Part shown: one piece after another, positions 1 to 5,120 of the stretch | Layout of the letters: each line of letters begins with the position of its first letter | Position numbering within the stretch: position 1 is the first letter of the stretch | Source of the DNA: Sulfurovum sp. | GTDB lineage: Bacteria > Campylobacterota > Campylobacteria > Campylobacterales > Sulfurovaceae | DNA length: 7,758 nucleotides | Direction: 5' to 3' | Assembly: GCA_020719895.1 (NCBI GenBank) | Contig: DYPM01000053.1 | Coordinates: 1-7,758 of the forward strand | Program-made: the position numbers and the translations under genes | The notes under the pieces: model-generated | What the model saw: only the letters and a program-made list of their open reading frames with translations | What the model was told of the DNA's origin: nothing | Databases searched by the model: none

Positions 1-10
1 TGACAAATCC

Positions 11-46
11 CGTCATTGCGAGGCTTTGTAAAAGCCGAAGCAATCC
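11..46. repeat. REP-like imperfect palindrome
   Basis: An imperfect hairpin: outer arms ATTGC (15-19) and GCAAT (40-44), inner arms GGCTTT (22-27) and AAAGCC (31-36), with a small internal loop between them. It opens with GTCATTGCGAG and ends with GAAGCAATCC. From general knowledge, this pairing of ends resembles a dispersed intergenic repeat seen in many bacterial genomes; that resemblance is from memory and not searched. It lies downstream of the minus-strand NifX-family gene and could also slow transcription there. Only one copy is in the window, so repeat status is inferred. Confidence 0.5.
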
Positions 47-94
47 AAAATGTAATTTTTAGAGATGCCCCAAAGTATTACAAAATAGTTTTAC

Positions 95-127
95 AAAACG
101 ACCAAGAGGAGACTAAAAAGTCGCCTC
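95..127 (-). terminator. Possible terminator of the NifX-family gene
   Basis: The arms GAGGAGACT (106-114) and AGTCGCCTC (119-127) pair with one mismatch around an AAAA loop. On the minus strand the hairpin includes the TGA stop codon of the upstream gene. It is followed by TTGGTCGTTTT rather than a clean T run, so it is a plausible but weak intrinsic terminator. Confidence 0.4.
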
Positions 128-524
128 AACAGCTATGATTATCGTGTTCGTGATGATGATCATGCGTGTGTGAGTGACTGTGATTGGCAAATTGTGCGAT
201 GTTTTGATCTGTCACTTGCTCCAACTCTCCTGCTTTAAGAGAAGTAATCGCATCTTTAAGAAGAATACGTTCTTTGCCTGCATAGTAGCTACGAATTCCT
301 TTTTGTTCAAGCATTTTAAAAGGATTTTCTCCAATATGTTGCACCACTACTTGCGTGACTCCTTGTGCGATAAAGTAATCTGCAACAACTCTTCCACTTC
401 CAGATTCGTTTTTCCAAAATGTAATAGTGTGATTTTCATCGACCAAAGCAAACCATTTTGCTTTACCAAAAAGAGGCGAGACGGCACTCTCTATTTTATT
501 AGATTTGACTGAAATAGCAATCAT
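126..524 (-). CDS. NifX/NifB-family (dinitrogenase Fe-Mo cofactor domain) protein with His-rich tail
   Basis: A 132-residue soluble protein that looks like the NifX/NafY/NifB C-terminal fold (COG1433 type). It has an N-terminal MIAISV strand, the SPLFGKAKWFALVD segment at about 16-29, a GSGR turn, and VTQVVVQHIGENPF at about 56-69. Family members bind iron-sulfur or Fe-Mo cofactor precursors, but many occur in organisms or loci without nitrogenase and have no settled role. Residues 115-132 form a metal-binding-looking tail with nine histidines and a terminal cysteine. The start has an AAAGGA ribosome site 7 nt upstream (532-537). No nif gene is visible nearby, so a nitrogenase role cannot be claimed; a metal carrier or sensor role is an inference from the tail. 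The family call is fairly sure, the function is not. Confidence 0.8.
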   Translation of the reverse strand: MIAISVKSNKIESAVSPLFGKAKWFALVDENHTITFWKNESGSGRVVADYFIAQGVTQVVVQHIGENPFKMLEQKGIRSYYAGKERILLKDAITSLKAGELEQVTDQNIAQFANHSHSHTHDHHHEHDNHSC

Positions 525-637
525 TCTATTTTCCTTTAAGATTTTTTATTTGATATGACACACTCAAACGAACAAGTTCGTTTTTGTATATTACATAATA
601 TTATAAAAGTCTTAATTTAAAATTATAATAAAAAGCG
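525..637 (-). promoter_or_regulatory. Upstream region of the NifX-family gene with -10 box and leader hairpin
   Basis: On the minus strand a TATAAT hexamer lies at 600-605, which would place transcription start near 593 and give a leader of about 70 nt. No convincing -35 is seen. The leader would contain the inverted repeat at 566-583, described separately. The very AT-rich stretch 586-630 also contains other TATAAT-like words, so the exact promoter is uncertain. Confidence 0.4.
566..583. repeat. Hairpin A of the GAACAAGTYC-core family
   Basis: Arms AAAC (566-569) and GTTT (580-583) flank the core GAACAAGTTC (570-579), which is itself self-complementary around AA. The 14-nt word TCAAACGAACAAGT at 564-577 recurs exactly at 2023-2036. 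On the plus strand the hairpin runs into five T residues, but no plus-strand gene ends here, so a terminator role is unlikely. On the minus strand it would fall in the leader of the NifX-family gene. Confidence 0.55.
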
Positions 638-1168
638 TTAACTCTCTTTAGCATTTTGCACAGACATCAAAACCGCCACACTCACAACTATTGGTATGCC
701 AAGTGACGCGAGATAGAGCCAAATATCAAGCATTCCATGACGATGCAAAAACAAAAAACCAATCACCAATATCAGATAAGCTCCAATACGATAAAACGAA
801 AGTGTTGCTTTGGTATCTTTAATGATTTCAAAAAGAGAACGTCGATTGGTTTGTATATGTGATTTCTCATAATCAATTGCTTCTTTTATATCTGCGTTAG
901 GATTTTCGACTATAGGTTCACTGTAGAGTTCATGTGGATCTTCTATCTTTTCTATAACATCACGATCATCATCATCTGTGATAATCTGATGCTCTACGCG
1001 TGTAATTACCATCCGTCTATAACCGCTCAAAGAACCAATCATCACTAATGCAGCAGACCAAAATCCAATTTGTGTTGTATATATTGCACTCTCTTTCAAT
1101 ACCAACAGCGTGACAAAAAAAACAAAAATATCAACTAAGAAAAGCCATCGTATGATTTTGAAAAGCAT
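638..1168 (-). CDS. Hypothetical four-helix membrane protein downstream of atpZ
   Basis: A 176-residue protein that I do not recognise. The likely membrane segments are at about 5-25, 33-50, 125-142 and 146-168, arranged as two hairpins. Between them lies a charged loop of about 70 residues carrying the acidic run DDDD (65-68) and many Glu/Asp residues. The start lies 5 nt after the atpZ stop codon (TAG, then GCATT, then ATG), so the two genes are almost certainly one transcript and probably translationally linked. In many bacteria AtpZ is followed by the four-helix protein AtpI, which helps assemble the ATP synthase c-ring or supplies magnesium. The place and helix count fit an AtpI-like partner, but the long acidic loop does not match ordinary AtpI and no sequence motif supports it. 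The role is therefore open. Confidence 0.8.
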   Translation of the reverse strand: MLFKIIRWLFLVDIFVFFVTLLVLKESAIYTTQIGFWSAALVMIGSLSGYRRMVITRVEHQIITDDDDRDVIEKIEDPHELYSEPIVENPNADIKEAIDYEKSHIQTNRRSLFEIIKDTKATLSFYRIGAYLILVIGFLFLHRHGMLDIWLYLASLGIPIVVSVAVLMSVQNAKES

Positions 1169-1173
1169 AATGC

Positions 1174-1470
1174 CTAATCCTCATCTTCATCATCAGTTTG
1201 CGGTTTTTGGTGTCTATATCGTGGATCATTTGCCAACTCATCAAGCGATTTTTTCTGTTTTTTGTATGCTTTGTAGATATTGAGTATCGCACCAGAAACA
1301 CCCCAAAAGATTCCAAGCCAAAATGCCCATTCAAAGCCCGTCACATTACGCATAAGAAGTCCCAATCCCACTCCAAGAAGCACTGCAACTACCATAGAGA
1401 TTCCAAGACTCAGTCCGTCTGCTGCATCAACTATTTTTTTAAATTTGGGTTCTTCTTTTGGTGTTTGCAT
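1174..1470 (-). CDS. atpZ: AtpZ/AtpI-family F0F1 ATP synthase-associated protein
   Basis: A 98-residue inner membrane protein with a polar N-terminus, a first helix at about 19-40 rich in Gly (SLGISMVVAVLLGVGLGLLM), a short loop and a second helix at about 48-68. A basic and then very acidic C-terminus ends in DDEDED. This two-helix pattern with GLGLL and the FWLGIFWGVSGAILNIYK segment is characteristic of the AtpZ family (ATPase_gene1), small proteins associated with F-type ATP synthase assembly or ion supply. No ATP synthase structural genes are visible, so the gene is detached from the atp operon as far as this window shows. The start is supported by AAAGGA about 7 nt upstream and by a TATAAT box at 1500-1505 on the minus strand. 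It leads the two-gene unit with the membrane protein at 638-1168 and is divergent from yqeY. Confidence 0.85.
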   Translation of the reverse strand: MQTPKEEPKFKKIVDAADGLSLGISMVVAVLLGVGLGLLMRNVTGFEWAFWLGIFWGVSGAILNIYKAYKKQKKSLDELANDPRYRHQKPQTDDEDED

Positions 1471-1499
1471 AGGTGTTTCCTTTTGAAAAAATGGTGTAG

Positions 1500-1505
1500 A
1501 TTATA
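1500..1505 (-). promoter_or_regulatory. -10 box for the atpZ unit
   Basis: A perfect TATAAT on the minus strand, 29 nt upstream of the atpZ start codon, giving a short leader of about 22 nt. No good -35 is visible at 17 nt, which is common for sigma-70 promoters in Campylobacterota. It faces away from the yqeY -10 box. Confidence 0.55.
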
Positions 1506-1530
1506 ACGGAAAAGGTTGAGAATAGCGTAG

Positions 1531-1536
1531 TATAAT
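1531..1536 (+). promoter_or_regulatory. -10 box for yqeY
   Basis: A perfect TATAAT preceded by GCGTAG; transcription would begin near 1543, leaving a leader of about 22 nt that includes a T-rich run and the AGGAG ribosome site at 1554-1558. No matching -35 is visible. Confidence 0.6.
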
Positions 1537-1564
1537 CTCTATATATTTTTTTTAGGAGAGAACA

Positions 1565-2008
1565 ATGAATCTCAAAGAGCAGATCAAAAACGACATCAAA
1601 GAAGCGATGAGAACCAAAGAGACTTTCAAAAGAGATGTTCTACGCAATATCCAAACCTCCATCAAACAGATCGAAGTGGACGAGAGACGAGAACTAAGTG
1701 ATACTGAAGTAGAGGCGATTATGAGCAAATATCTCAAACAACGCGAGGATGCTAAAACACAATTTATCCAAGGAGGACGCGAAGATCTCGTCGCCAAAGA
1801 GAATGAAGAGATCGTGATTATTCAAAGTTATCTACCAGAACCATTGGATGATGAAGGACTAAAAAATGAACTTCAAATCATTATTGAAGCAATAGGAGCA
1901 AAAGATATCAAAGATATGGGCAAAGTTATGGGAGTCGCAAAAGAGAAAATCGGTAGCCGTGCTGATGGTGCACGTATCAATGCGATAGTAAAATTGCTAT
2001 TGGGCTAA
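1565..2008 (+). CDS. yqeY: GatB/YqeY domain protein
   Basis: A 147-residue, mostly helical cytoplasmic protein of the YqeY family, related to the C-terminal tRNA-binding domain of the GatB subunit of Glu-tRNA(Gln)/Asp-tRNA(Asn) amidotransferase. Family hallmarks are clear: RDVLRNIQTSIKQIEVDE (24-41), ELSDTEVEAIMSKYLKQRED (43-62), the FIQGGREDLVAKENEE stretch (67-82), SYLPEPL (88-94) and the GKVMG segment near 117-121. Its length equals that of stand-alone family members. The family's biological job is not firmly known; a tRNA-related role is inferred from the GatB similarity. The start is fixed by AGGAG six nt upstream. It is transcribed alone, divergent from atpZ and convergent with the exported protein gene at 2137-2919. 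Confidence 0.92.
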   Translation: MNLKEQIKNDIKEAMRTKETFKRDVLRNIQTSIKQIEVDERRELSDTEVEAIMSKYLKQREDAKTQFIQGGREDLVAKENEEIVIIQSYLPEPLDDEGLKNELQIIIEAIGAKDIKDMGKVMGVAKEKIGSRADGARINAIVKLLLG

Positions 2009-2022
2009 CTGATGTTATGCAT

Positions 2023-2044
2023 TCAAACGAACAAGTCCATTTGA
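2023..2044. repeat. Hairpin B of the GAACAAGTYC-core family
   Basis: Arms TCAAA (2023-2027) and TTTGA (2040-2044) enclose the core GAACAAGTCC (2029-2038). The next inner pair is C-A on the plus strand but a U-G wobble if read from the minus strand. It starts 14 nt after the yqeY stop codon and its right arm overlaps hairpin C by 2 nt. It shares a 14-nt exact match with the sequence around hairpin A. Confidence 0.5.
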
Positions 2045-2074
2045 GCCGCAAGAACACAAGTGTCCCTGCGGCTC
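2043..2074. repeat. Hairpin C of the GAACAAGTYC-core family, possible transcription stop
   Basis: A perfect 8-bp GC-rich stem, GAGCCGCA (2043-2050) with TGCGGCTC (2067-2074), encloses an expanded core GAACACAAGTGTCC (2052-2065). The core holds a further ACAC/GTGT pairing. It sits between two convergent genes and may stop RNA polymerase from either side, but neither strand has a T run after it, so it is not a standard intrinsic terminator. Confidence 0.55.
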
Positions 2075-2084
2075 CCAAAAGCTA

Positions 2085-2125
2085 CGAAAAACTAGTTTTT
2101 CGAGATTTATAGAGGCTTTAGCCTC
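2085..2125. repeat. Palindrome and small hairpin in the convergent spacer
   Basis: An 18-bp perfect palindrome (2085-2102) reads CGAAAAAC-TA-GTTTTTCG, followed by a second hairpin GAGGC-TTTA-GCCTC (2112-2125). Together with hairpins B and C they fill almost the whole spacer between yqeY and the convergent gene ending at 2137. The likely role is bidirectional transcription termination or RNA 3'-end protection, by inference from position. Confidence 0.45.
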
Positions 2126-2136
2126 ATATCTGCATA

Positions 2137-2919
2137 TTATTTAATCAAAGCCTTAAGCGTCTCTTCGATTTTTCCAGGAGTAGCTGAAATCTTCATAAAC
2201 TGTCCCATAGACAAAAGCGGATAAGAGATCGCAAGATAATATTTAGCATGAAGAGCAAACGCATTTCCATCTTCCACCAATACCATATATGGAAGCACCA
2301 ACGCCTTATCTTCGCCAATAGTATCAATAAACTGCTCCGTTGTTTGATCCATCTTAACACCTATAATCGTACTGCCATTAGGAAGATCTAACGAAAAAAG
2401 TTTATTAGTGACATTTGTTCCTGAAACGCCTTTTTTAAGTGTAATCATATCTTCATAGTAAGGCATACCAAACATAAAATGATAGCTTGAAAGGTCTGAC
2501 TCTTTGAGTCCATCTGATGTAGAAGTCATCGCACCAAACACTTTAGCAAGAGACGCATTTACTCTATTGGCCACGCCATTATCATAATCATCTTGCAAAA
2601 ATGCCTTAAGCCAATAGTGTGGATTGCCAACCAAAACTATTTTGTTTTTTTGATTGATCAATACACGTTGCACCGCAGCAAATCCTCTTGTTTTTTTGCT
2701 TGCTACTTTTTTGAGATCAGCACTCGTAAAAAGTAAGACATCAAGATTAGATTTTCCTGCTGGATGGTATTGTGCGAGTACTTCAAATCCATTTTTTTGA
2801 AGTTTTGCTTTGAGCGTTTTTGCATCAATATAAGTTGCATTTGTATATCCCGAAATCATTCCAGCCTGAAGTCCAATCGAACCCAAAATTAAAATCACAA
2901 AAATAAAAAACTTTTTCAT
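2137..2919 (-). CDS. Exported protein of unknown function
   Basis: A 260-residue protein with a clear Sec signal peptide: KK at 2-3, hydrophobic stretch FFIFVILILGSIGL, and probable cleavage after LQA (about residue 19). The mature part has no cysteine and no further membrane segment, so it should be soluble in the periplasm. The first half contains GFEVLAQYHPAG (44-55) and VLLFTSADLKKVA (61-73); the second half contains SYHFMFGMPYYEDM (145-158) and an aromatic C-terminal part with YYLAISYPLL (227-236). Parts of the layout recall DUF302-type small domains, but not strongly enough to assign a family. I do not recognise a catalytic motif. The start is supported by AAGGA about 5 nt upstream (2925-2929). 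It is convergent with yqeY and divergent from the thioredoxin-like gene, hence probably monocistronic. Confidence 0.85.
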   Translation of the reverse strand: MKKFFIFVILILGSIGLQAGMISGYTNATYIDAKTLKAKLQKNGFEVLAQYHPAGKSNLDVLLFTSADLKKVASKKTRGFAAVQRVLINQKNKIVLVGNPHYWLKAFLQDDYDNGVANRVNASLAKVFGAMTSTSDGLKESDLSSYHFMFGMPYYEDMITLKKGVSGTNVTNKLFSLDLPNGSTIIGVKMDQTTEQFIDTIGEDKALVLPYMVLVEDGNAFALHAKYYLAISYPLLSMGQFMKISATPGKIEETLKALIK

Positions 2920-3046
2920 AAAAATCCTTAAATGTTAAGTATAAATTTCTCAAATAAATGAGTATTAAGATTATGCGATAGTTAAGCTTAATCTATTTTT
3001 TTAATTACGCTTTGACTATTAGAGTTCTTGCAGAACTCAAAATAAC

Positions 3047-3071
3047 GCCTAATGAACAAAGTCCATTAGGC
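3047..3071. repeat. Hairpin D of the GAACAAGTYC-core family
   Basis: Seven-bp perfect arms GCCTAAT (3047-3053) and ATTAGGC (3065-3071) surround the core GAACAAAGTCC (3054-3064). It lies in a divergent spacer, where no gene ends, so it cannot be a terminator of a flanking gene. Confidence 0.55.
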
Positions 3072-3120
3072 TACGCTAACGCTAAGTTGTCTTCAGCAGA
3101 CGGCTCACGCACTTTGTGCT

Positions 3121-3147
3121 TAGACTTCTTGTTTTGCAAGAAGTCTA
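3121..3147. repeat. 11-bp perfect hairpin
   Basis: TAGACTTCTTG (3121-3131) is followed by the loop TTTTG and the exact complement CAAGAAGTCTA (3137-3147). It is the strongest stem in the divergent spacer. No T run follows on the plus strand and no gene end is near, so its role is unknown. Confidence 0.6.
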
Positions 3148-3220
3148 TTACACCCTGCTCTCTTTTGCAACATCAATACAGATCTGTTTTAGTTTGACAA
3201 AAAATTTAGTTAATGTTATC

Positions 3221-3237
3221 TATACTTGAAGTATAAT
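3221..3237 (+). promoter_or_regulatory. Promoter -10 with overlapping palindrome, upstream of the thioredoxin-like gene
   Basis: TATAAT at 3232-3237 is a good -10 box, giving a leader of about 27 nt to the start at 3271. A TTGACA at 3194-3199 is too far upstream (about 32 nt) to be its -35, but is 17 nt from the weaker TATCTA at 3217-3222. A perfect inverted repeat TATACTT-G-AAGTATA (3221-3235) overlaps the -10 box and could be an operator; it is also AT-rich enough to be chance. Confidence 0.45.
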
Positions 3238-3270
3238 TGTTCATTCATTTTTACCACAAAGGCACATTTT

Positions 3271-3864
3271 ATGAAAAAAATTTTGATACTTTTGGCTCTC
3301 TTTTTGAGCTTTAACGCACTTTATGCAGAAACTACCTCAAGCTTTCTTAGCATCACAGGAATCGACAGCAAAACACTCAAAATATATGGCACCACCGAGG
3401 GCTTGATCGTCAAAGGCATGGAGAACAAAGTAGTGCTATTGGAGTTTTTTGGTCACCGATGTCCTCCCTGTCTTGCATCAATTCCAAATCTTATTAAACT
3501 TCAAAATGAACTAAAAGAGCAATTTACAATCATTGCTATCGAAGTACAAGGTCTTAATAACGAAGATCTTACAAAATTTGCACAGAACAAAGGAATCAAC
3601 TATTTTGTAGCTTCTTACGAAAATGGTAAAGAGCTGGTAGAGTATATTGGAGCAAGAGCACAATGGAGTGGCGGTATTCCTTTTAGTATTCTGCTTGACA
3701 CCAAAGGGAATGTTCAAATGATGCACGCAGGTATGATTCCTCAAGAAGCACTTGAAAAAATGGTCAAAGAGGTTTACACTACTTCTCAAGCACTATCAAT
3801 ACCAAAAAGTGATCAAAACGGTACAAACACAGAAAACAATATAAGCATCAAAAAGCCTGCGTAA
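3271..3864 (+). CDS. Exported thioredoxin-fold (TlpA/ResA-like) protein
   Basis: A 197-residue protein that begins with a typical Sec signal peptide (KK at residues 2-3, then ILILLALFLSFNALYA, cleavage near residue 19). The active site is CPPC at 64-67 inside LEFFGHRCPPCLASIPNL, and the fold's cis-proline is in GGIPF (Pro137), followed by SILLDTKGN. Such proteins act in the periplasm as disulfide reductases or thiol-disulfide exchange partners, for example in cytochrome c maturation. The residue before the first cysteine is Arg instead of the usual Trp, which may alter redox potential. The last 20 or so residues are polar and low in complexity. I chose this ATG over one 45 nt upstream because it follows AAAGG (3258-3262) by 8 nt and places the signal peptide at the N-terminus. 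No cytochrome maturation gene is visible; the substrate is unknown. Confidence 0.88.
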   Translation: MKKILILLALFLSFNALYAETTSSFLSITGIDSKTLKIYGTTEGLIVKGMENKVVLLEFFGHRCPPCLASIPNLIKLQNELKEQFTIIAIEVQGLNNEDLTKFAQNKGINYFVASYENGKELVEYIGARAQWSGGIPFSILLDTKGNVQMMHAGMIPQEALEKMVKEVYTTSQALSIPKSDQNGTNTENNISIKKPA

Positions 3865-3903
3865 CACAAAATCTCTTTATTCAAATTTTGATCTACCTAC
3901 AAC

Positions 3904-3932
3904 AAGGGGGTTAATCCCCTCTTAATTTTTTT
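3904..3932 (+). terminator. Intrinsic terminator after the thioredoxin-like gene
   Basis: The stem AGGGG (3905-3909) with CCCCT (3916-3920) and a short AT loop is followed by CTTAA and then seven T residues (3926-3932). It lies about 40 nt after the stop codon. It separates this gene from the TRAP binding protein gene, which therefore likely has its own promoter. Confidence 0.75.
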
Positions 3933-3992
3933 CTCAATATCATCACTCCAATACACTTCGCCAATTTAACACACAAAAAAAGGATCAACAAA

Positions 3993-5096
3993 GTGAAAAG
4001 ACGTGATTTTTTAGCCACAACAGCATTAAGTGCTTCTGCATTTATGATAAACGGTTGCCATCGTCCTTATGAAAACGAAAAAGATGACAATCAAACAATA
4101 TCAACCCGTCGCAGAAAAAAAACCATTCTCAAACTTGCCACTTCATGGCCTGCACACTTTCCAATTATGGGAACAGGAGTAGATCGTTTTGCTAAACTTT
4201 GCTACGAAATGAGCGGTGGCACATTGGAGATCAAAGTGTATCCAAAAGATATTTTAGTTCCTGCAATGGAGGTTTTCGATGCTACATCAGCAGCACAAAT
4301 TGATGCCTTTCATTCTGGAGTCTACTATTGGAAAGGAAAAAATAGTGCTTTTTCTATTTTTGGGGGTATGCCCTTAGGTCTTACTTCCGAAGAGATGATT
4401 ACTTGGCTTAAGTTTGGTGGCGGATATTCTCTATGGCAAGAACTTTATGAAAAGTTTAATCTCTATCCTTTGATTGGAGGAACAACAGGGCCTCAGATGG
4501 GAGGATGGTTCAAAAAAGAGATTCACTCCTTATCAGACCTCAAAGGTCTTAAAATGCGTATTCCTGGTTTAGGTGGAGAAGTGATGCAAAAACTTGGAGT
4601 CAATCCAATACTTTTACCGCCTGGAGAGATTTATACTTCCTTGGAAAGAGGCACAATTGATGCGACGGAGTGGGTTGGTCCTGCTTTGGATAGTATGATG
4701 GGATTTGCAAAAATAGCACGCTACTACTATACAGGCTGGCATGAGCCTGGCTCAATTCTTGAAGTAACATTCAATAAAATAAGGTGGGAGAAACTCTCCA
4801 AAGAACATAAAGCCATTATCACAGCCGCAACAGAAGATATGACAGGATATATGCTTCAAGAGTTTCGCTACAAAAATGCAAAAGCTCTACAACAGCTTCC
4901 ACAACAAACTAAAATCAAAATGTTTCCAAACGATATAATAGAAGCTGCCAAAATAGCACTTAATGAAGTATTAGACAAAGAAGCAAATGCAAATAATGAC
5001 TTCAAAAGAGTGCTTGAAAGTTATCAAGAATTTGCAAAACTAAATAAAAAATGGGATGATATTTCAACGAAGAATTTTTTGGAGATTAGAGATTAA
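3993..5096 (+). CDS. TRAP transporter substrate-binding lipoprotein (TakP/FcbT-like), solitary
   Basis: A 367-residue periplasmic binding protein of the DctP superfamily, closest by eye to the TakP/FcbT1 branch (COG4663), which binds 2-oxoacids or other organic acids for uptake driven by sodium. Supporting motifs are LATSWPAHFP (48-57), TGPQMGGWF (165-173), LKGLKMRIPGLGGEVMQKLG (183-202, with Arg189 as the conserved carboxylate ligand), LPPGEIYTSLERGTIDATEW (208-227) and GWHEPGS (248-254). Gln168, Glu226 and Trp227 sit where this branch holds its ligand. The N-terminus is twin-arginine (KRRDFL) and ends in INGC at 19-22, so it is probably a Tat-exported lipoprotein; Asn before Gly is unusual for a lipobox. 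The start is GTG, supported by AAAGGA 8 nt upstream (3979-3984). The membrane subunits DctQ/DctM are absent on both sides, so the partner transporter must lie elsewhere. The substrate cannot be named. Confidence 0.9.
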   Translation: MKRRDFLATTALSASAFMINGCHRPYENEKDDNQTISTRRRKKTILKLATSWPAHFPIMGTGVDRFAKLCYEMSGGTLEIKVYPKDILVPAMEVFDATSAAQIDAFHSGVYYWKGKNSAFSIFGGMPLGLTSEEMITWLKFGGGYSLWQELYEKFNLYPLIGGTTGPQMGGWFKKEIHSLSDLKGLKMRIPGLGGEVMQKLGVNPILLPPGEIYTSLERGTIDATEWVGPALDSMMGFAKIARYYYTGWHEPGSILEVTFNKIRWEKLSKEHKAIITAATEDMTGYMLQEFRYKNAKALQQLPQQTKIKMFPNDIIEAAKIALNEVLDKEANANNDFKRVLESYQEFAKLNKKWDDISTKNFLEIRD

Positions 5097-5120
5097 ATTC
5101 TCTTAAATTAATTCTAAACT

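Larger units (their letters stand above)
2920..3220. other. Non-coding divergent spacer rich in inverted repeats
   Basis: About 300 bp between two divergent genes with no convincing gene. Inverted repeats follow one another: TTAAGCTTAA (2982-2991), GAGTTCT/AGAACTC with a 3-nt loop (3022-3038), hairpin D (3047-3071), GTCT/AGAC (3089-3101), GCAC/GTGC (3109-3119), an 11-bp perfect stem (3121-3131 with 3137-3147) and ACAGATCTGT (3178-3187). CTAAG (3082-3086) can also pair with CTTAG (3119-3123), closing a branched structure over two small hairpins, though this competes with the 11-bp stem. A 61-codon open frame crosses the region but lacks a ribosome site and simply reads through the repeats. Confidence 0.6.

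Noticed and set aside
154..176. Possible simple repeat in the 3' end of the NifX-family gene
   Set aside because: The repetitive look comes from His codons mixed with Ser, Thr and Asp codons and is not a perfect tandem array.
174..512. Plus-strand 112-codon frame opposite the NifX-family gene
   Set aside because: It is the antisense shadow of a gene with clear family features; its composition is unlike a real protein.
1131..1334. Minus-strand 67-codon frame
   Set aside because: It overlaps atpZ and the following gene in another frame and has no ribosome site.
1198..1506. Plus-strand frames opposite atpZ
   Set aside because: They are antisense to atpZ, whose frame has recognised family features, ribosome site and promoter.
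3012..3197. A 61-codon plus-strand open frame
   Set aside because: It lies entirely on stacked inverted repeats, has no ribosome binding site before its start, and its translation looks like read-through of the repeats.
3226..3270. Upstream start for the thioredoxin-like protein
   Set aside because: It would add 15 residues before a well-formed signal peptide and begins within the promoter -10 region; the ATG at 3271 has AAAGG at proper spacing.
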